Source: Paraspadella gotoi
Taxonomy: Eukaryota; Chaetognatha
Length of the DNA stretch: 64,000 nucleotides
Direction: 5' to 3'
NCBI GenBank assembly: GCA_051294375.1
Contig: CM119270.1
Span: 2,557,484 to 2,621,483 of the forward strand
A program made the position numbers and the translations under genes. Position 1 is the stretch's first letter, and the number at the start of each line of letters is the position of its first letter. Positions 23,179 through 33,010 of this stretch are shown one piece after another. Below the pieces are notes generated by a model, which did no database searches, was not told the origin of the DNA, and saw nothing but the letters and a program-made list of their open reading frames with translations.

Positions 23179-24719
23179 AGAAGAGAGAGACAGAGAGAAA
23201 GAGAGAGAGAGAGATAGAAAGAAAGAGAAATAAATCCACGAAAATCTCGGGATGAAAATATGGGATATTGTATTGAAAAAAAGCGCGGAAAAATGGCGCA
23301 ATAATAAAAAAGTTTTTAGAAGGAAAAAAATAATCAGAATTTTTCAAAAAACAACAGGATCACGCAAAAGATCGGACAGATAGGGACAGACACACACAGA
23401 GAGACAGAGAGACAGAAAAGAAGAGAGCAAAAAAGAGAGAGAGAGGAGAGACAGCCGCTGCAAGAGAAAAAGAGAAAGAGAAAGAGCGATATATAATAAT
23501 TAAAAAAGAGAGAGAGAGAGAGAAGCTCTACAGCCCCTTTACTCGTTAAAGAATCAGCGAGTACTTATGGCGCCGCACGCTAGCGTGAGCTATTCTCTAC
23601 CCCAAAGACCCGGGGTTCGCGCCCTGTTCGCCGGCATCGTTTTTACATTAGTGAACCCACATTATATCTAAAAAATTTTTTGTAAAAAAAAAAAAAGAGA
23701 GATAGAGAGGAGAGAGACGGAGAGAGAGAGAGAGAAGAGAGAAAGAAGCTGGACAGACGCTGCAGAGCCGCGAACTCGTTTTAGAAGAAGCAGTGACCGG
23801 AGAAAGAAAGAGAGCAGAGCCGACATATAATTAAACGTTTTGTTTTTGTAAATAAAACATTAAACAAATACCATATCTTGCATTATGAAACATTGGAGAA
23901 TTTTAAAGATCTGTGATGATTGAAGCCAATATGAAACAACTTCCAACTCCCTATGATATCACACTTTCAGAACCACCATGATGGTGCAAAAACACAGTGC
24001 GAGACCGAAAAGCTCAAACCCGAAAAAAAATCTAGACAGGACGGGCTTTGCCCTTGCCTGCTCCGATAATTAGAGGATATTTTTTGTTTTTGATAAAATG
24101 TAAAACAAAACATTTAATAACTGTCCTGACTCAATTTTAAGACATCGATGATGAACAAGCTGAATATAAATTATAATTAATCTATTAATTATATTAATTA
24201 ATTATAACTAATAATTAATTAATTAATCTATTAATAAATTAATTAATCAATAATTAATTAATTATCGTAGGCAGCATCCGACATTGTTTGTCAACACTTG
24301 TTTCCTTCTTTCTTTCTTTTTTTTCTTTTTTTCTTGTTTTTTTTTTTCTTTCTTGCTTTCTTTCTTCTTTTCTTTCTTTCTTTCTTTAATTTTTCTATCC
24401 CGATTCCTAGTTGATATTATATTTTCTTTATATTTCCATCAGGCCCTGCTCCTTGTCGATCAGACCCAAATATTTGTCTGTCAGACATCCCTAATCGATC
24501 AGGCTTCTCTCCCATGTCAATCAGGCGCCGTCCTTTTTTAATTCTCCCTTTATCTTCTTCCACCAGGTGCTTGAGACGGCCAAGAACCGGGCGAATATCA
24601 TGGAGCAGCTCATGACTCTTTTCATCTCGAAATTGAGTGAAAATAATTTGGAACCGGCGCAATTTCGTCCTGCGATCGACGGTTTTTGCGAATCTATGCG
24701 ATCGAGACGGACGATTTAA
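18572..24719 (+). CDS. PNP: Purine nucleoside phosphorylase, six coding exons
   Basis: This gene encodes the cytosolic enzyme that splits inosine or guanosine with phosphate into the free base and ribose-1-phosphate (purine salvage; trimeric PNP family). Exons are 18572-18784, 19343-19472, 19778-19970, 20394-20558, 21116-21263 and 24567-24719, joined in phases 0,1,2,2,0, all with GT-AG borders. The 1002 coding bases give 333 residues plus stop; animal PNPs are usually about 290, and the excess is mostly an N-terminal extension of about 28 residues. Visible family motifs are the phosphate loop GSGLGG (Ser58), GHESR (His89), QGRFHAYEG (Arg109, His111, Tyr113), TNSAGGLN (Asn140, Ala142), [19 protein letters not shown] (163-181), GPCYET (Tyr224, Glu225), GADAVGMS (Met243, Ser244), Asn267 in SLIANLV and His281 in TNHEE. 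Glu225 and Asn267 match the residues that give 6-oxopurine specificity. The frame is unbroken across every exon, so the gene looks functional. The first ATG has a weak context; the nearest in-frame upstream stop is at 18440 and no other ATG lies between. Confidence 0.97.
19343..19472 (+). CDS. PNP: PNP exon 2: catalytic His and QGRFHAYEG
   Basis: This exon encodes residues 72-114 plus the first base of codon 115. The acceptor is a pyrimidine run ending CCAAG and the donor is AAG/GTAAGG. It contains the GHESR histidine (His89) and the QGRFHAYEG segment that contributes Arg109 and His111 to phosphate and ribose binding and Tyr113 near the sugar. Confidence 0.95.
19778..19970 (+). CDS. PNP: PNP exon 3: purine and phosphate-site core
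   Basis: This exon encodes residues 115 (split) to 178, plus two bases of codon 179. The acceptor is AAACAG. The donor is GTTTGG, which departs from consensus but is the only site that keeps the frame into exon 4. It carries ITNSAGGLN and the long invariant stretch around [10 protein letters not shown] and [10 protein letters not shown]. Confidence 0.95.
20230..20292 (+). repeat. Degenerate AATAAGCTATC repeat in PNP intron 3
   Basis: Matches the 20838 copy over TTTATGAATTTTGTAAAACT through ATAAACAAGCTATCC with substitutions. It is the most diverged copy in the window. Confidence 0.4.
20394..20558 (+). CDS. PNP: PNP exon 4: specificity Glu225
   Basis: This exon encodes the end of codon 179 through residue 233, plus two bases of codon 234. 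The acceptor is TTTTTTCACCAG and the donor is AG/GTAAGA. It contains [18 protein letters not shown], where Glu225 is the purine N1/N7-side specificity residue. Tyr224 occupies the position that is phenylalanine in human PNP and tyrosine in many other animals. Confidence 0.95.
20838..20935 (+). repeat. Dispersed AATAAGCTATC repeat, copy in PNP intron 4
   Basis: The segment reads GGTACAACCAATATAAAAAT, then ATCCATTTAATAAATAAGCT, ATCTTGTCCCTG, and GGACAGGCTTTGGTGGTTTA. Related copies occur at 20230-20292, 55902-55970 and, inverted, 61081-61175, so this is a dispersed repeat family, perhaps a short SINE or MITE. Confidence 0.65.
21116..21263 (+). CDS. PNP: PNP exon 5: GADAVGMS, Asn267 and His281
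   Basis: This exon encodes the end of codon 234 through residue 283. The acceptor follows a long C/T tract (ATCTACCAG) and the donor is GAG/GTGAGG. It holds GADAVGMS (Met243 and Ser244, phosphate contact), MSLIANLV (Asn267, base contact) and TNHEE (His281, ribose 5'-OH contact). Confidence 0.95.
21600..22560 (+). repeat. Degenerate ~165 bp tandem array in PNP intron 5
   Basis: About five related units begin near 21664, 21830, 22148, 22332 and 22493. Each has a CAATTA..GTGATTGATGG start, a TTTTGTGTGTGG middle and an AGTTTCGATGGAAT..GAAATGAGTTTTAAATGG end. A (GTCC)n block precedes the first unit (21605-21650) and a related CCGTCCATCCGTCC precedes the third. No coding potential was seen. Confidence 0.7.
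22990..23098 (+). repeat. ~29 bp tandem repeat, GTCATTCA units
   Basis: Four units of the type GATGCGATGATTGTCATTCA lie inside PNP intron 5 and are followed by GA microsatellites (23125-23225). Confidence 0.6.
23560..23640 (+). mobile_element. tRNA-derived SINE-like head in PNP intron 5
   Basis: An A-box-like segment TGGCGCCGCACGC (23568-23580) and a B-box-like GGGGTTCGCGCCC (23612-23624) are spaced as in a tRNA gene, with TAGCGTGAGC and an anticodon-arm-like stretch between them. No intact acceptor stem is visible. A T/A-rich tail ending in A13 follows (to about 23695). Both flanks are GA repeats. A tRNA-derived SINE is more likely than a working tRNA gene. Confidence 0.55.
24165..24270. 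repeat. TTAATTAA-rich tract
   Basis: About 100 bases of almost pure A/T made of overlapping ATTAATTA words, followed by a (TTTC)n tract (24300-24390). Both lie in the 3' part of PNP intron 5. Confidence 0.7.
24567..24719 (+). CDS. PNP: PNP exon 6: C-terminal helix and stop
   Basis: This exon encodes residues 284-333 and the TAA stop at 24717. The acceptor is CTTCTTCCACCAG. It begins [19 protein letters not shown], the C-terminal helix of the family, and ends in a basic tail SRRTI. It is separated from exon 5 by a 3.3 kb repeat-filled intron. Confidence 0.93.
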   Translation: MLETAKNRANIMEQLMTLFISKLSENNLEPAQFRPAIDGFCESMRSRRTI

Positions 24720-24828
24720 TTGGCGGGGAAAAAAAATTTAAGGAGATAGTTATTTAAACTTTGTCATTATTTTTATTATTAAATAGATCAATTGTTTGAG
24801 AAAAAAAAAGAGAAATAATCTTTGAAAT

Positions 24829-24834
24829 AATAAA
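24829..24834 (+). promoter_or_regulatory. Candidate PNP polyadenylation signal
   Basis: An AATAAA hexamer lies 110 bases after the PNP stop codon. The region is AT-rich, so chance occurrences are common; the position suits a short 3' untranslated region. Confidence 0.45.
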
Positions 24835-25424
24835 AAATTCATGATAAAAAAAAAAATCTTACAATCTGGAAAAAATTTTTGCGACTCAGTTTTTAATAAT
24901 TATTATATTATGGTGGACTAAAATCTTTATTTTCATTTGCGGCAGTTAATTTCTGTATTTTTTTGCTGAAGAACTCCATAACAGAATCGAGTTAGAATTT
25001 AAAGATTTCTAAATTTGGTCCTTTAATTAAATAAAACCAAATGAAAAGGCGGGAAAATGGAAATGTTTTTTTGTTTTTCCTCGTCGGATGTTTTGAAATC
25101 TTTTTTCATCAAGAAACGTCGTCTTTCGTCATTGTCGTCGTCGTCGTCGTTGTCGACGCCCAAAACTTTTTCACAGATTTCGTTAAAAATCTGATTTACA
25201 TAATCAAGAAAATTCGAGACTGAACAAAACAAGTCGATATTTTTCTCTCTCAGATTCAAATTTCATTTTAGGCGAAAGAAAAAAAACAGAAACTCGTTTC
25301 ATTTTTTGGGGAGAATGAAGAAAAATGAAGAGAATGAGGAAAATAAAGATGGCGAATGTGAGAGAAAATATGGACGAATTAAAAAATTTGGAGTTTTGTG
25401 AATATAATTAATTTAGAAAATAAT

Positions 25425-25556
25425 GCGGATAATTGATTAATAACAACCAGTAATACTGCGGATAATTGATTAATAACAACCAGTGATAATGCGGATAATT
25501 GATTAATAACAACCAATGATAATGCGGATAATTGATTCATAACAACCAGTGAGGTT
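25425..25556 (+). repeat. 33 bp tandem repeat, four copies
   Basis: Four head-to-tail copies of a unit starting GCGGATAATTGATTAATAAC at exactly 33-base spacing, with only a few substitutions. No spacers separate the copies. Confidence 0.85.
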
Positions 25557-26208
25557 TTAAAAAGCAAAACTCGGTTCTGTGAGTTTTAATTTTGGGAAAA
25601 ACGATTTGCGATTTTATCGTAAACACGAACTCACGTTTGAAAAGGTAAGGAAAACTTGTTGCCCTCGCTACTTAATCTCAACCTCCCCTCGCAGTTTTTA
25701 TCTCTATCTCCCTATGTTTACCCCTTTTTTTCATTTTTCACTCCAAATCCTTTTGAGCTTCATTCACTCTACTTTTTTCTCACCACACCACCTTCGTTTA
25801 TTAATATACCTGTCTTTAACACTCCTCCTCTGTTCAACACTCCTTTCTAAAGTGTGCCTCACTCTAATCGCCTTATCCGCTCTACTTACCAGTGTACCAC
25901 TTCACTTCCCACAGCCACGCCACTTTTCACTGCTCCTTTTTCTAATAGTACTCTCCCTTTAACACAACTTCAGCACTCCGCTACCCTTTCTCCACTCTCC
26001 CATTTTATTTTCGCCGAATTGAAAAAAAATTTTCCTCAGAAACGAAATATTGAAAAAANNNNNNNNNNNNNNNNNNNNNNNNNATAAAGTGTTTTTTTTT
26101 TTTTTTTTTTTTTTTGAAAAAAAAAAAAAATTTCCTTCGTTTTTTTTGATGCGGTGCGAGAAGATGAAAAAGGGAGGAAACACCGCGAGAGAGAGAGAGA
26201 GAGAGAGA

Positions 26209-27737
26209 GAGAAAGTTTAGGCTTCGGACTTTTACGCTTGGTTTATTATTGACGGATGTTTATTGCACGGTTTTGCCATGGAAAACTCGACGAGAAGAGA
26301 GGGGAAAACCCGAAGTCGCAGGGTGGAAAAGAAGTGGGGAGGGTTGGAAAACAGGGTGAGAGGGTGGAAAAGGAGTGGGAGGAGTGGGAAAAAAAGGGTG
26401 AGAGGGTGGAAAAAGGGCGGTAGAGGGGTGGAAAAGGGGTGAGAGGGGTGGCAAAAGGGGTGTGGAAGGGGAAGAAAAGGCGCGGAGCTGGGGTTGAGAG
26501 GGATGGTATAAAGGGTTACCGAGGGCTGGGGGGATGACAAAGGGCTGTGAGAGGGTGAAAACGAGGTGTGAGAAGGAGGGAAGAAAAGGGGGTGAGAGGT
26601 GTTTTTTAAAGTGAAGGAAGGTTGAGGCGCGGGTGGTTAGAAAGATGTGGGACGACCAATTTTGGGTAATTGCCGACGCATATCGAGAATAAGGCAAATG
26701 GCGCATCCGTGGGGCAAAGTAGTTAATTTTGAATCAGTTTGACGTCAAGCTGGAGCTTTGAAATGCCAGGAGGACACTTAAAATATTGGGTGGCGGGTAT
26801 ATTCGCCCACCGTTCTTGGCTCCAAATAAAGCCCCGAATCGCATTGCTCTGAGGCGCGGCAGGGAAGCGTCAGTTCCAGCCTGCCCAGTGCCATGCCATG
26901 CCGATGCCAGACGTTAAACAAGCGACGGCGTGAACAAGGTTCTGCTTTGAGTTGGATCAAAATACGCTGGATCCGGTCTGACGGTTGGTCCCGACACTTT
27001 GATGTGAGGAAGAGAAGAGACGGAGAGGAGGAGGAGAGGGGAGATTAAGGGGAACGTCCCAGAAAGAGAAAGAAGAAAAGCCGGAGAGTGGGAAGAGGGG
27101 AGAAAGGGGAGAAGGGGAAGGCGCGACAAAAAAAAAAGAAAGCATGGAAGTGGAATATCTAAAATGCCCTAATTGTTAAATAACAAAACAACTATAGCCA
27201 GTTGGATGGCAAACAAATGGTCGGATCTGGAGAGCCCTACAAATAATTTAAGCAAGAAGAAATAAGCTAATACGGAATGATTGATTCTTGGTAATGGTTT
27301 ATTACTGAACTTTAAATTTATGATGCTTAAACAAGGATGCATAACACGTTATCTAAGTATAAAAGGAAGGGTTGAGAGGAAGCGAAAGACAAGATGTCGG
27401 ATCATGCCGAGAGAAACGAGAGAAGAGAGGAATCGATTGTACTTGAGGAGAGAGAGCGTAATTAATTAGAATAATAATAATTCAACGTTAGATTAATTAA
27501 TTAGCGGCAAAGACATTAATTAATCTGATATTTGCATCCGAAAAATGGTTGTTACGTTGGGAAGTATAATTAAGTTGAGCAAGAGGAACTGATTAATTAA
27601 TTAAATTTGATTAATTATTGAGAGAGAGAGGCATTAGCTAGTAGAGTTAGTATTAGAAGGCTGATTTAAAGTGCTTAGATTAGTTTTTCGGCGCAAATTC
27701 TCTACTTTATATCGTTCGTCTATTTTCCTCGGTCGAA
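26209..27737 (+). repeat. 1.5 kb tandem unit, copy A
   Basis: Begins at AAAGTTTAGGCTTCGG, runs through a GGGTGGAAAA-rich minisatellite (26320-26480), a CCAAT/CTCCAAATAA segment and a purine block, and ends at CGGTCGAA. The last 591 bases (27147-27737) are identical to 28645-29235. The first ~930 bases differ from copy B mainly by single-base indels. Confidence 0.8.
27358..27366 (+). promoter_or_regulatory. TATAAAAGG box-like site in 1.5 kb unit
   Basis: A canonical TATAAAAGG lies at 27358 and again at 28856 in copy B. An ATG 36 bases downstream opens only 23 codons (MSDHAERNERREESIVLEE). A core promoter is possible but unsupported by any recognised gene. Confidence 0.2.
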
Positions 27738-27740
27738 AGA

Positions 27741-29235
27741 GAGAGAGAGAGAGAAAAGTTTAGGCTTCGACTTTTACGCTTGTTTATTATTGACGGATGT
27801 TTATTGACGGTTGCCATGGAAACTCGACGAGAGAGGGGGAAACCCGGAAGTCGAGGGGTGGAAAANNNNNNNNNNNNNNNNNNNNNNNNNGAAGTGGGAA
27901 GGGTTGGAAAAAGGGTGAGAGGGTGGAAAAGGAGTGAGGAGTGGGAGAAAAAAAAAAGGGTTTGAGAGGGTGAAAAAGGGCGGTAGAGGGTGGGAAAAGG
28001 GTTGTGAGAGGGTGGAAAGGGGTGTGGAAGGGGAAGAAAAGGGGAGTGAGAGGGATGGTAATAAAGGGTTTAGAGGGATGAAAAGGTGTGAGAGGGTGAA
28101 AAGAGGTGGAGAAGGGGGGAAGAAAGGGGGTGAGAGGTTTAAAGTGAAGGAAGGTTGGGGTGTTAAGAAATTGGAGACAATTTGGTATTTGACGATATGA
28201 GAATAGAAATGGGCATCCGTGGGGGCAAATAGTTAATTTTTGAATCAGTTTGACCGCAAGCGAGTTTGAAATGCCAGAGACACTTAAATATTGTGGCGGG
28301 TATATTCGCACAGTTCTTGGCTCCAAATAAGCCGCCAATCCATTGGCTCTGAGGGCGGAGGGAACGGCGTCATTCCAGCCTTGCCATGCCATGCCATGCC
28401 TATGCCCAGACGTTAAACAAGCGACGTGAACAAAGGTTCTGTTTGAGTTGGATCAAAATACGCTGATCGTTGACGTTGGTCCGACACTTTGAGTGTGAGG
28501 GAAGGAGGAAGAGGAGGAGGAGGAGGAGGAGGAGGGGAGATTAAGGGGAAGTCAGAAAGAAGAAAGAGAAAAAGCTGGGAGGAGTGGGAGAGAGGGGAGA
28601 ATAGGGGAGAAGGGGAAGTGCGGACAAAAAAAAGAAAAGCATGGGAAGTGGAATATCTAAAATGCCCTAATTGTTAAATAACAAAACAACTATAGCCAGT
28701 TGGATGGCAAACAAATGGTCGGATCTGGAGAGCCCTACAAATAATTTAAGCAAGAAGAAATAAGCTAATACGGAATGATTGATTCTTGGTAATGGTTTAT
28801 TACTGAACTTTAAATTTATGATGCTTAAACAAGGATGCATAACACGTTATCTAAGTATAAAAGGAAGGGTTGAGAGGAAGCGAAAGACAAGATGTCGGAT
28901 CATGCCGAGAGAAACGAGAGAAGAGAGGAATCGATTGTACTTGAGGAGAGAGAGCGTAATTAATTAGAATAATAATAATTCAACGTTAGATTAATTAATT
29001 AGCGGCAAAGACATTAATTAATCTGATATTTGCATCCGAAAAATGGTTGTTACGTTGGGAAGTATAATTAAGTTGAGCAAGAGGAACTGATTAATTAATT
29101 AAATTTGATTAATTATTGAGAGAGAGAGGCATTAGCTAGTAGAGTTAGTATTAGAAGGCTGATTTAAAGTGCTTAGATTAGTTTTTCGGCGCAAATTCTC
29201 TACTTTATATCGTTCGTCTATTTTCCTCGGTCGAA
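27741..29235 (+). repeat. 1.5 kb tandem unit, copy B
   Basis: Repeats copy A in the same order, with a 25-base gap at 27866-27890. It holds CCAATCCATTGG at 28335-28346, which is scrambled in copy A. A third partial unit begins at 29236 at an internal point of the unit and is cut by a 612-base gap (29374-29985). Confidence 0.8.
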
Positions 29236-29989
29236 GGGTGTTAGAAAGTTGGAGACAATTTGGATTGACGATATTGAGAATGAGAAATGGCATCCGTTGG
29301 GGCAAATAGTAATTTTGATCAGTTTGACGTCAAGGCTGAGTTTGAAATCCAGAGACACTAAATATTGTGGCGGNNNNNNNNNNNNNNNNNNNNNNNNNNN
29401 NNNNNNNNNNNNNNNNNNNNNNNNNNNNNNNNNNNNNNNNNNNNNNNNNNNNNNNNNNNNNNNNNNNNNNNNNNNNNNNNNNNNNNNNNNNNNNNNNNNN
29501 NNNNNNNNNNNNNNNNNNNNNNNNNNNNNNNNNNNNNNNNNNNNNNNNNNNNNNNNNNNNNNNNNNNNNNNNNNNNNNNNNNNNNNNNNNNNNNNNNNNN
29601 NNNNNNNNNNNNNNNNNNNNNNNNNNNNNNNNNNNNNNNNNNNNNNNNNNNNNNNNNNNNNNNNNNNNNNNNNNNNNNNNNNNNNNNNNNNNNNNNNNNN
29701 NNNNNNNNNNNNNNNNNNNNNNNNNNNNNNNNNNNNNNNNNNNNNNNNNNNNNNNNNNNNNNNNNNNNNNNNNNNNNNNNNNNNNNNNNNNNNNNNNNNN
29801 NNNNNNNNNNNNNNNNNNNNNNNNNNNNNNNNNNNNNNNNNNNNNNNNNNNNNNNNNNNNNNNNNNNNNNNNNNNNNNNNNNNNNNNNNNNNNNNNNNNN
29901 NNNNNNNNNNNNNNNNNNNNNNNNNNNNNNNNNNNNNNNNNNNNNNNNNNNNNNNNNNNNNNNNNNNNNNNNNNNNNNNNNNNNNGCAA

Positions 29990-30530
29990 GAAAGAAGCGG
30001 TATTAGAATATTAAAGAAACAAAGATGGGAGCATCCAAACTACTGCGCATAGAAAAGCCCGAAACAAGATTGAGGCAAGGTATATTAGGTATTAATAAAA
30101 GAATAAAAAGAAAAAGACGGGAGTATCAAATCGACTGCGCAAAGAAGAAACAACATTAGGAAGGTATTAATAAAATAATAAAAATAAAAGGACAGGGAGT
30201 ATCAAACCGACTGCGCATTAAAAAACAACATTAGGAAGGTATTAATAAAAGAATAAAAAGAAAAAGGATTATCAAACCGACTGCGCATTAAAAAACAACA
30301 TTAGGAAGGTATTAATAAAAGAATAAAAAGAAAAAGACGGGAGTATCGAACCGACTGCGCAAAGAAGTATCTTTCGACTCCAGGGATCGAAAAGATGCAT
30401 CTTCTTTCCAATCGGCAGAATAAAAAAAAAAAAGCAAGTCCCCAACGGTTCGTCGAAAATGTTGCGCCTCAGAAATCGGATATAAAGCGACGACGGTTAT
30501 AACGAGATCGAATCTTAACGTCGATATCAT
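29990..30530 (+). repeat. ~75 bp tandem units with unique flank, copy 1 of an inverted pair
   Basis: Five ACTGCGCA-anchored units at 30042, 30134, 30210, 30280 and 30354, each with ATTAGGAAGGTATTAATAAA and GGGAGTATCAAACCG, are followed by a GATCGAAAAGATGC to GGATATAAAGCGACGACGG flank. The whole stretch recurs in reverse complement at 54752-55235. Confidence 0.75.
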
Positions 30531-30540
30531 TTTTTTTTTA

Positions 30541-31345
30541 ATTTTCTTTCTTTTTTTTATTTATTTACCTTAATTTTTTCCTTTCTTTCCATTTTTCTTT
30601 TCTTTTCCCTTTGTCTCCCTGCGCCATATATATTTTCTTTTCTCTTTTCATTCTTCCTTATTCCTCATTCCTCATTTCTCATTCTCTTTTCTCTTTTCAT
30701 TCTTCCTTATTCCTCATTCCTCATTCTCTTTTCTCTTTTCATTCTTCCTTATTCCTCATTCCTCATTCTTTTTTCTCTTTTCATTCTTCCTCATTCCTCA
30801 TTCTTCATTCTCTTTTCTCTTTTCATTCTTCCTTATTCCTCATCCCTCATTCTCTTTTCTCTTTTCATTCTTCCTTATTCCTCATTCCTCATTCTCTTTT
30901 CTCTTTTCATTCTTCCTCATTCCTCATTTTTCATTCTCTTTTCTCTTTTCATTTTTCCTTATTCAACATTCCACCTTTGTTTTATTTTTTTTTCTTCTCA
31001 TTTTGTTTTCTATTTTCTTTTCTTCTTAATATCTCCTCCTTCTTTCTCTTTCATTTATTCTTTCTCAATTATCATTTCCTTTTTTTTCTCTCTCTCATCC
31101 TTCTCGCTCCTCCCTAATACTCTCTCCTCTTTCCTTCTTTTTCCTCCTCTTTTTCCTCCTCTTTTTCTCCTGTCTTCTATTCTTTCCTCCTTTTTCTTTC
31201 CCTCCTATCTCCTTTTCTCTTCTCTTCTCTCCTTTCTCCTCCTCTCTTCCTTTCTTTCCTCTCTTCTCTCCTCCTCTCTCTTCCTCTCTCCTCCTTTCTT
31301 TTTTTCTTTCCTCCCTTCTCTTCTTTCCTTCAATCCTCCTCTAGA
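30541..31345 (+). repeat. Polypyrimidine block with 42 bp minisatellite
   Basis: From about 30640 to 30970 a 42-base unit (TTTTCATTCTTCCTTATTCC start) repeats nearly eight times. Because 42 is a multiple of three and stops need purines, it stays open as a 14-residue peptide repeat. There is no ATG, so I do not call a gene. Irregular C/T sequence continues to 31345. Confidence 0.8.
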
Positions 31346-31413
31346 AAACATTGTCGTTGACCCCCTGCTTTACTTGGCCGACCTTTCAACTCTGAGGATT
31401 TCGTTTTTCTTTG

Positions 31414-31446
<33 letters not shown>

Positions 31447-32030
31447 TCTCTCTCTCTCTCTCTCTCTCTTCTCTTCTCTCTTCTCTCTCGTTTCTTCTTT
31501 ATTTGAAACTCAGCCTCGTTGTTTTCGCCTCCGTGGGCTGACCCTTTGGGCCTTTTATTTTCGTCGGCCTCGATTTTCTGGTTGGGTGGGTGGTTTTTGC
31601 GGACATTGAGGGTGGTGCGTGGTTGGAGGTAGTTTAGGGCGGGTGCGTTTGGAGGTTTGGTCAGGGCGGGCGGGTGAGTTAGATGGGTGGTTGTTTCGTG
31701 GACAGGGGGTTTTAGACAGGAAAGAGAGAAAGCGTTCATTGAAAAGATGCGACTTAAAAAACCAAAATGTTTTCTTTTTTTTTCTTCTTTTTTTTTCCTC
31801 AGAGAAAATAATTCGTTTCGCTTTTCTTTCTTTCTTTTTCTTTCTTTTTTTTCTTTTTGTCTTTTATTTTCGCGCGAGTTTTCTTCTCCAATCTCTTGCG
31901 ATTACTTTTTGCGACTTCTTCATCATTTCTGAACTAGTTAGCAATTAATATTAATCTGACATTGTGAAATTATAATTATTTTATTTATTTTAAACCCACT
32001 CCTTCAAAGATTGATAAATTGGTAAATAAT
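31346..32030. other. CT microsatellite and unrecognised GC-richer stretch
   Basis: A (CT)n tract (31415-31490) is followed by sequence whose minus strand has an ATG at 31739 opening 117 codons, with IEADENKRPKGSAHGGENNE in the middle and a long Arg/Glu run from the microsatellite at the end. No family is recognised. Confidence 0.3.
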
Positions 32031-32045
32031 TTCATCATCCAATCG

Positions 32046-32077
32046 TCATAATTATCATAATCTTGGTAATAATAATG

Positions 32078-32172
<95 letters not shown>
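32046..32172 (+). repeat. (AAT)n microsatellite
   Basis: About 125 bases of ATA/AAT repeats, uninterrupted after 32084. Confidence 0.9.
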
Positions 32173-32340
32173 TTACTTATTCAACTGAGATGGAATCAAC
32201 TTTTGTTTACCTTTAACTCTTTTTCCTTCTTTTCCCCAATTTTCTGTTTTTTCCTCTCACTTTTTTCTTTTCACCAAAACATCTTTTGTTTTCGCATTCA
32301 CGGTCACGTGACTCCAGATCGAGTTCACCGTTCGCCCACC

Positions 32341-32424
32341 GGCAGCGTCGGCCGCGGCGTCGGCAGCGTCGGCCGCGGCGTCGGCAGCGTCGGCCGCGGC
32401 TTCGGCAGCATTGGCCGCGGCGTC
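32341..32424 (+). repeat. 21 bp GC-rich minisatellite, four copies
   Basis: Four units of GGCAGCGTCGGCCGCGGCGT plus C, the last two with substitutions, form an isolated GC island. The minus frame gives an alanine-rich heptad (AADAADA) and the plus frame a GSVGRGV repeat; both are open because 21 is a multiple of three. Confidence 0.8.
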
Positions 32425-32574
32425 GAACTGTATTTCCTTCATAGGAAGTGTTCTTTTACATATACTATCTTCTTAACTTAAGTTCTACTTTCTTTACATT
32501 ATATATCTTTCTACTTTCTCCCTTTTTCTCTTACTTCTTCCCTCTCATTATCCTTGTTTGGTTCACTTCTAACC

Positions 32575-32951
32575 TACTTCTCTTCCTCCTCCTCCTCCTC
32601 TTCCTCCTCCCCCTCCTCTTCCCCCCTCTCATCAAGAGTCACAAAGTGGCATTTAATCCCTGAGGAAATTCTCTTGTCAAATTTTTCATCTGTTGTTGCA
32701 ATTGATCGCGTCGTCGTCGTCGTCGTCGTCGTCGTTATCATCGTCGTCGTCGTTATCGTCGTCGTCGTCATCGTCGACCCGCCAAATTTCAATTTTCAAA
32801 CTCGACACGAATGAAATTTTGCGCTTTACGAATTGTTTCCCCTTCAAACGAAAAATCATCAAATATTTTTCATTTTTCGCTCTCTCTCTCTCTCTCTCTC
32901 CCTTCTTCTCTTCTTTGCCGGCTTTTTTGTGGTTCGTAGGGGCGGTGGTTG

Positions 32952-32996
<45 letters not shown>

Positions 32997-33010
32997 CGCA
33001 ATGAGATATC
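32575..33010 (+). repeat. CTC, GTC, CT and GA microsatellites
   Basis: (CTC)n at 32580-32630, (GTC)n at 32709-32776, (CT)n at 32879-32902 and (GA)n at 32947-32993. The last two are complementary and 45 bases apart. Confidence 0.8.

Larger units (their letters stand above)
24720..26208. other. AT-rich interval downstream of PNP
   Basis: It holds a (GTC)n block (25127-25155), a 33 bp tandem repeat (25425-25556), a C/T-rich stretch (25650-26000), a 25-base gap at 26059-26083 and a poly(T)/poly(A) pair (26090-26130). No convincing gene was seen. Confidence 0.5.

Noticed and set aside
23560-23640. Functional tRNA gene
   Set aside because: No intact seven-base acceptor stem and no clear anticodon stem; a SINE head fits better.
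25425-25556. CRISPR-like direct repeats
   Set aside because: The 33-base copies are contiguous with no spacers, in animal intergenic DNA; it is a plain minisatellite.
29249-30052. Reading frames spanning runs of N
   Set aside because: Openness across unknown bases is meaningless; only the short resolved ends were considered.
30611-31117. 168-codon reading frame through the 42-base repeat
   Set aside because: No ATG, pure pyrimidine composition and free substitution; openness follows from the lack of purines.
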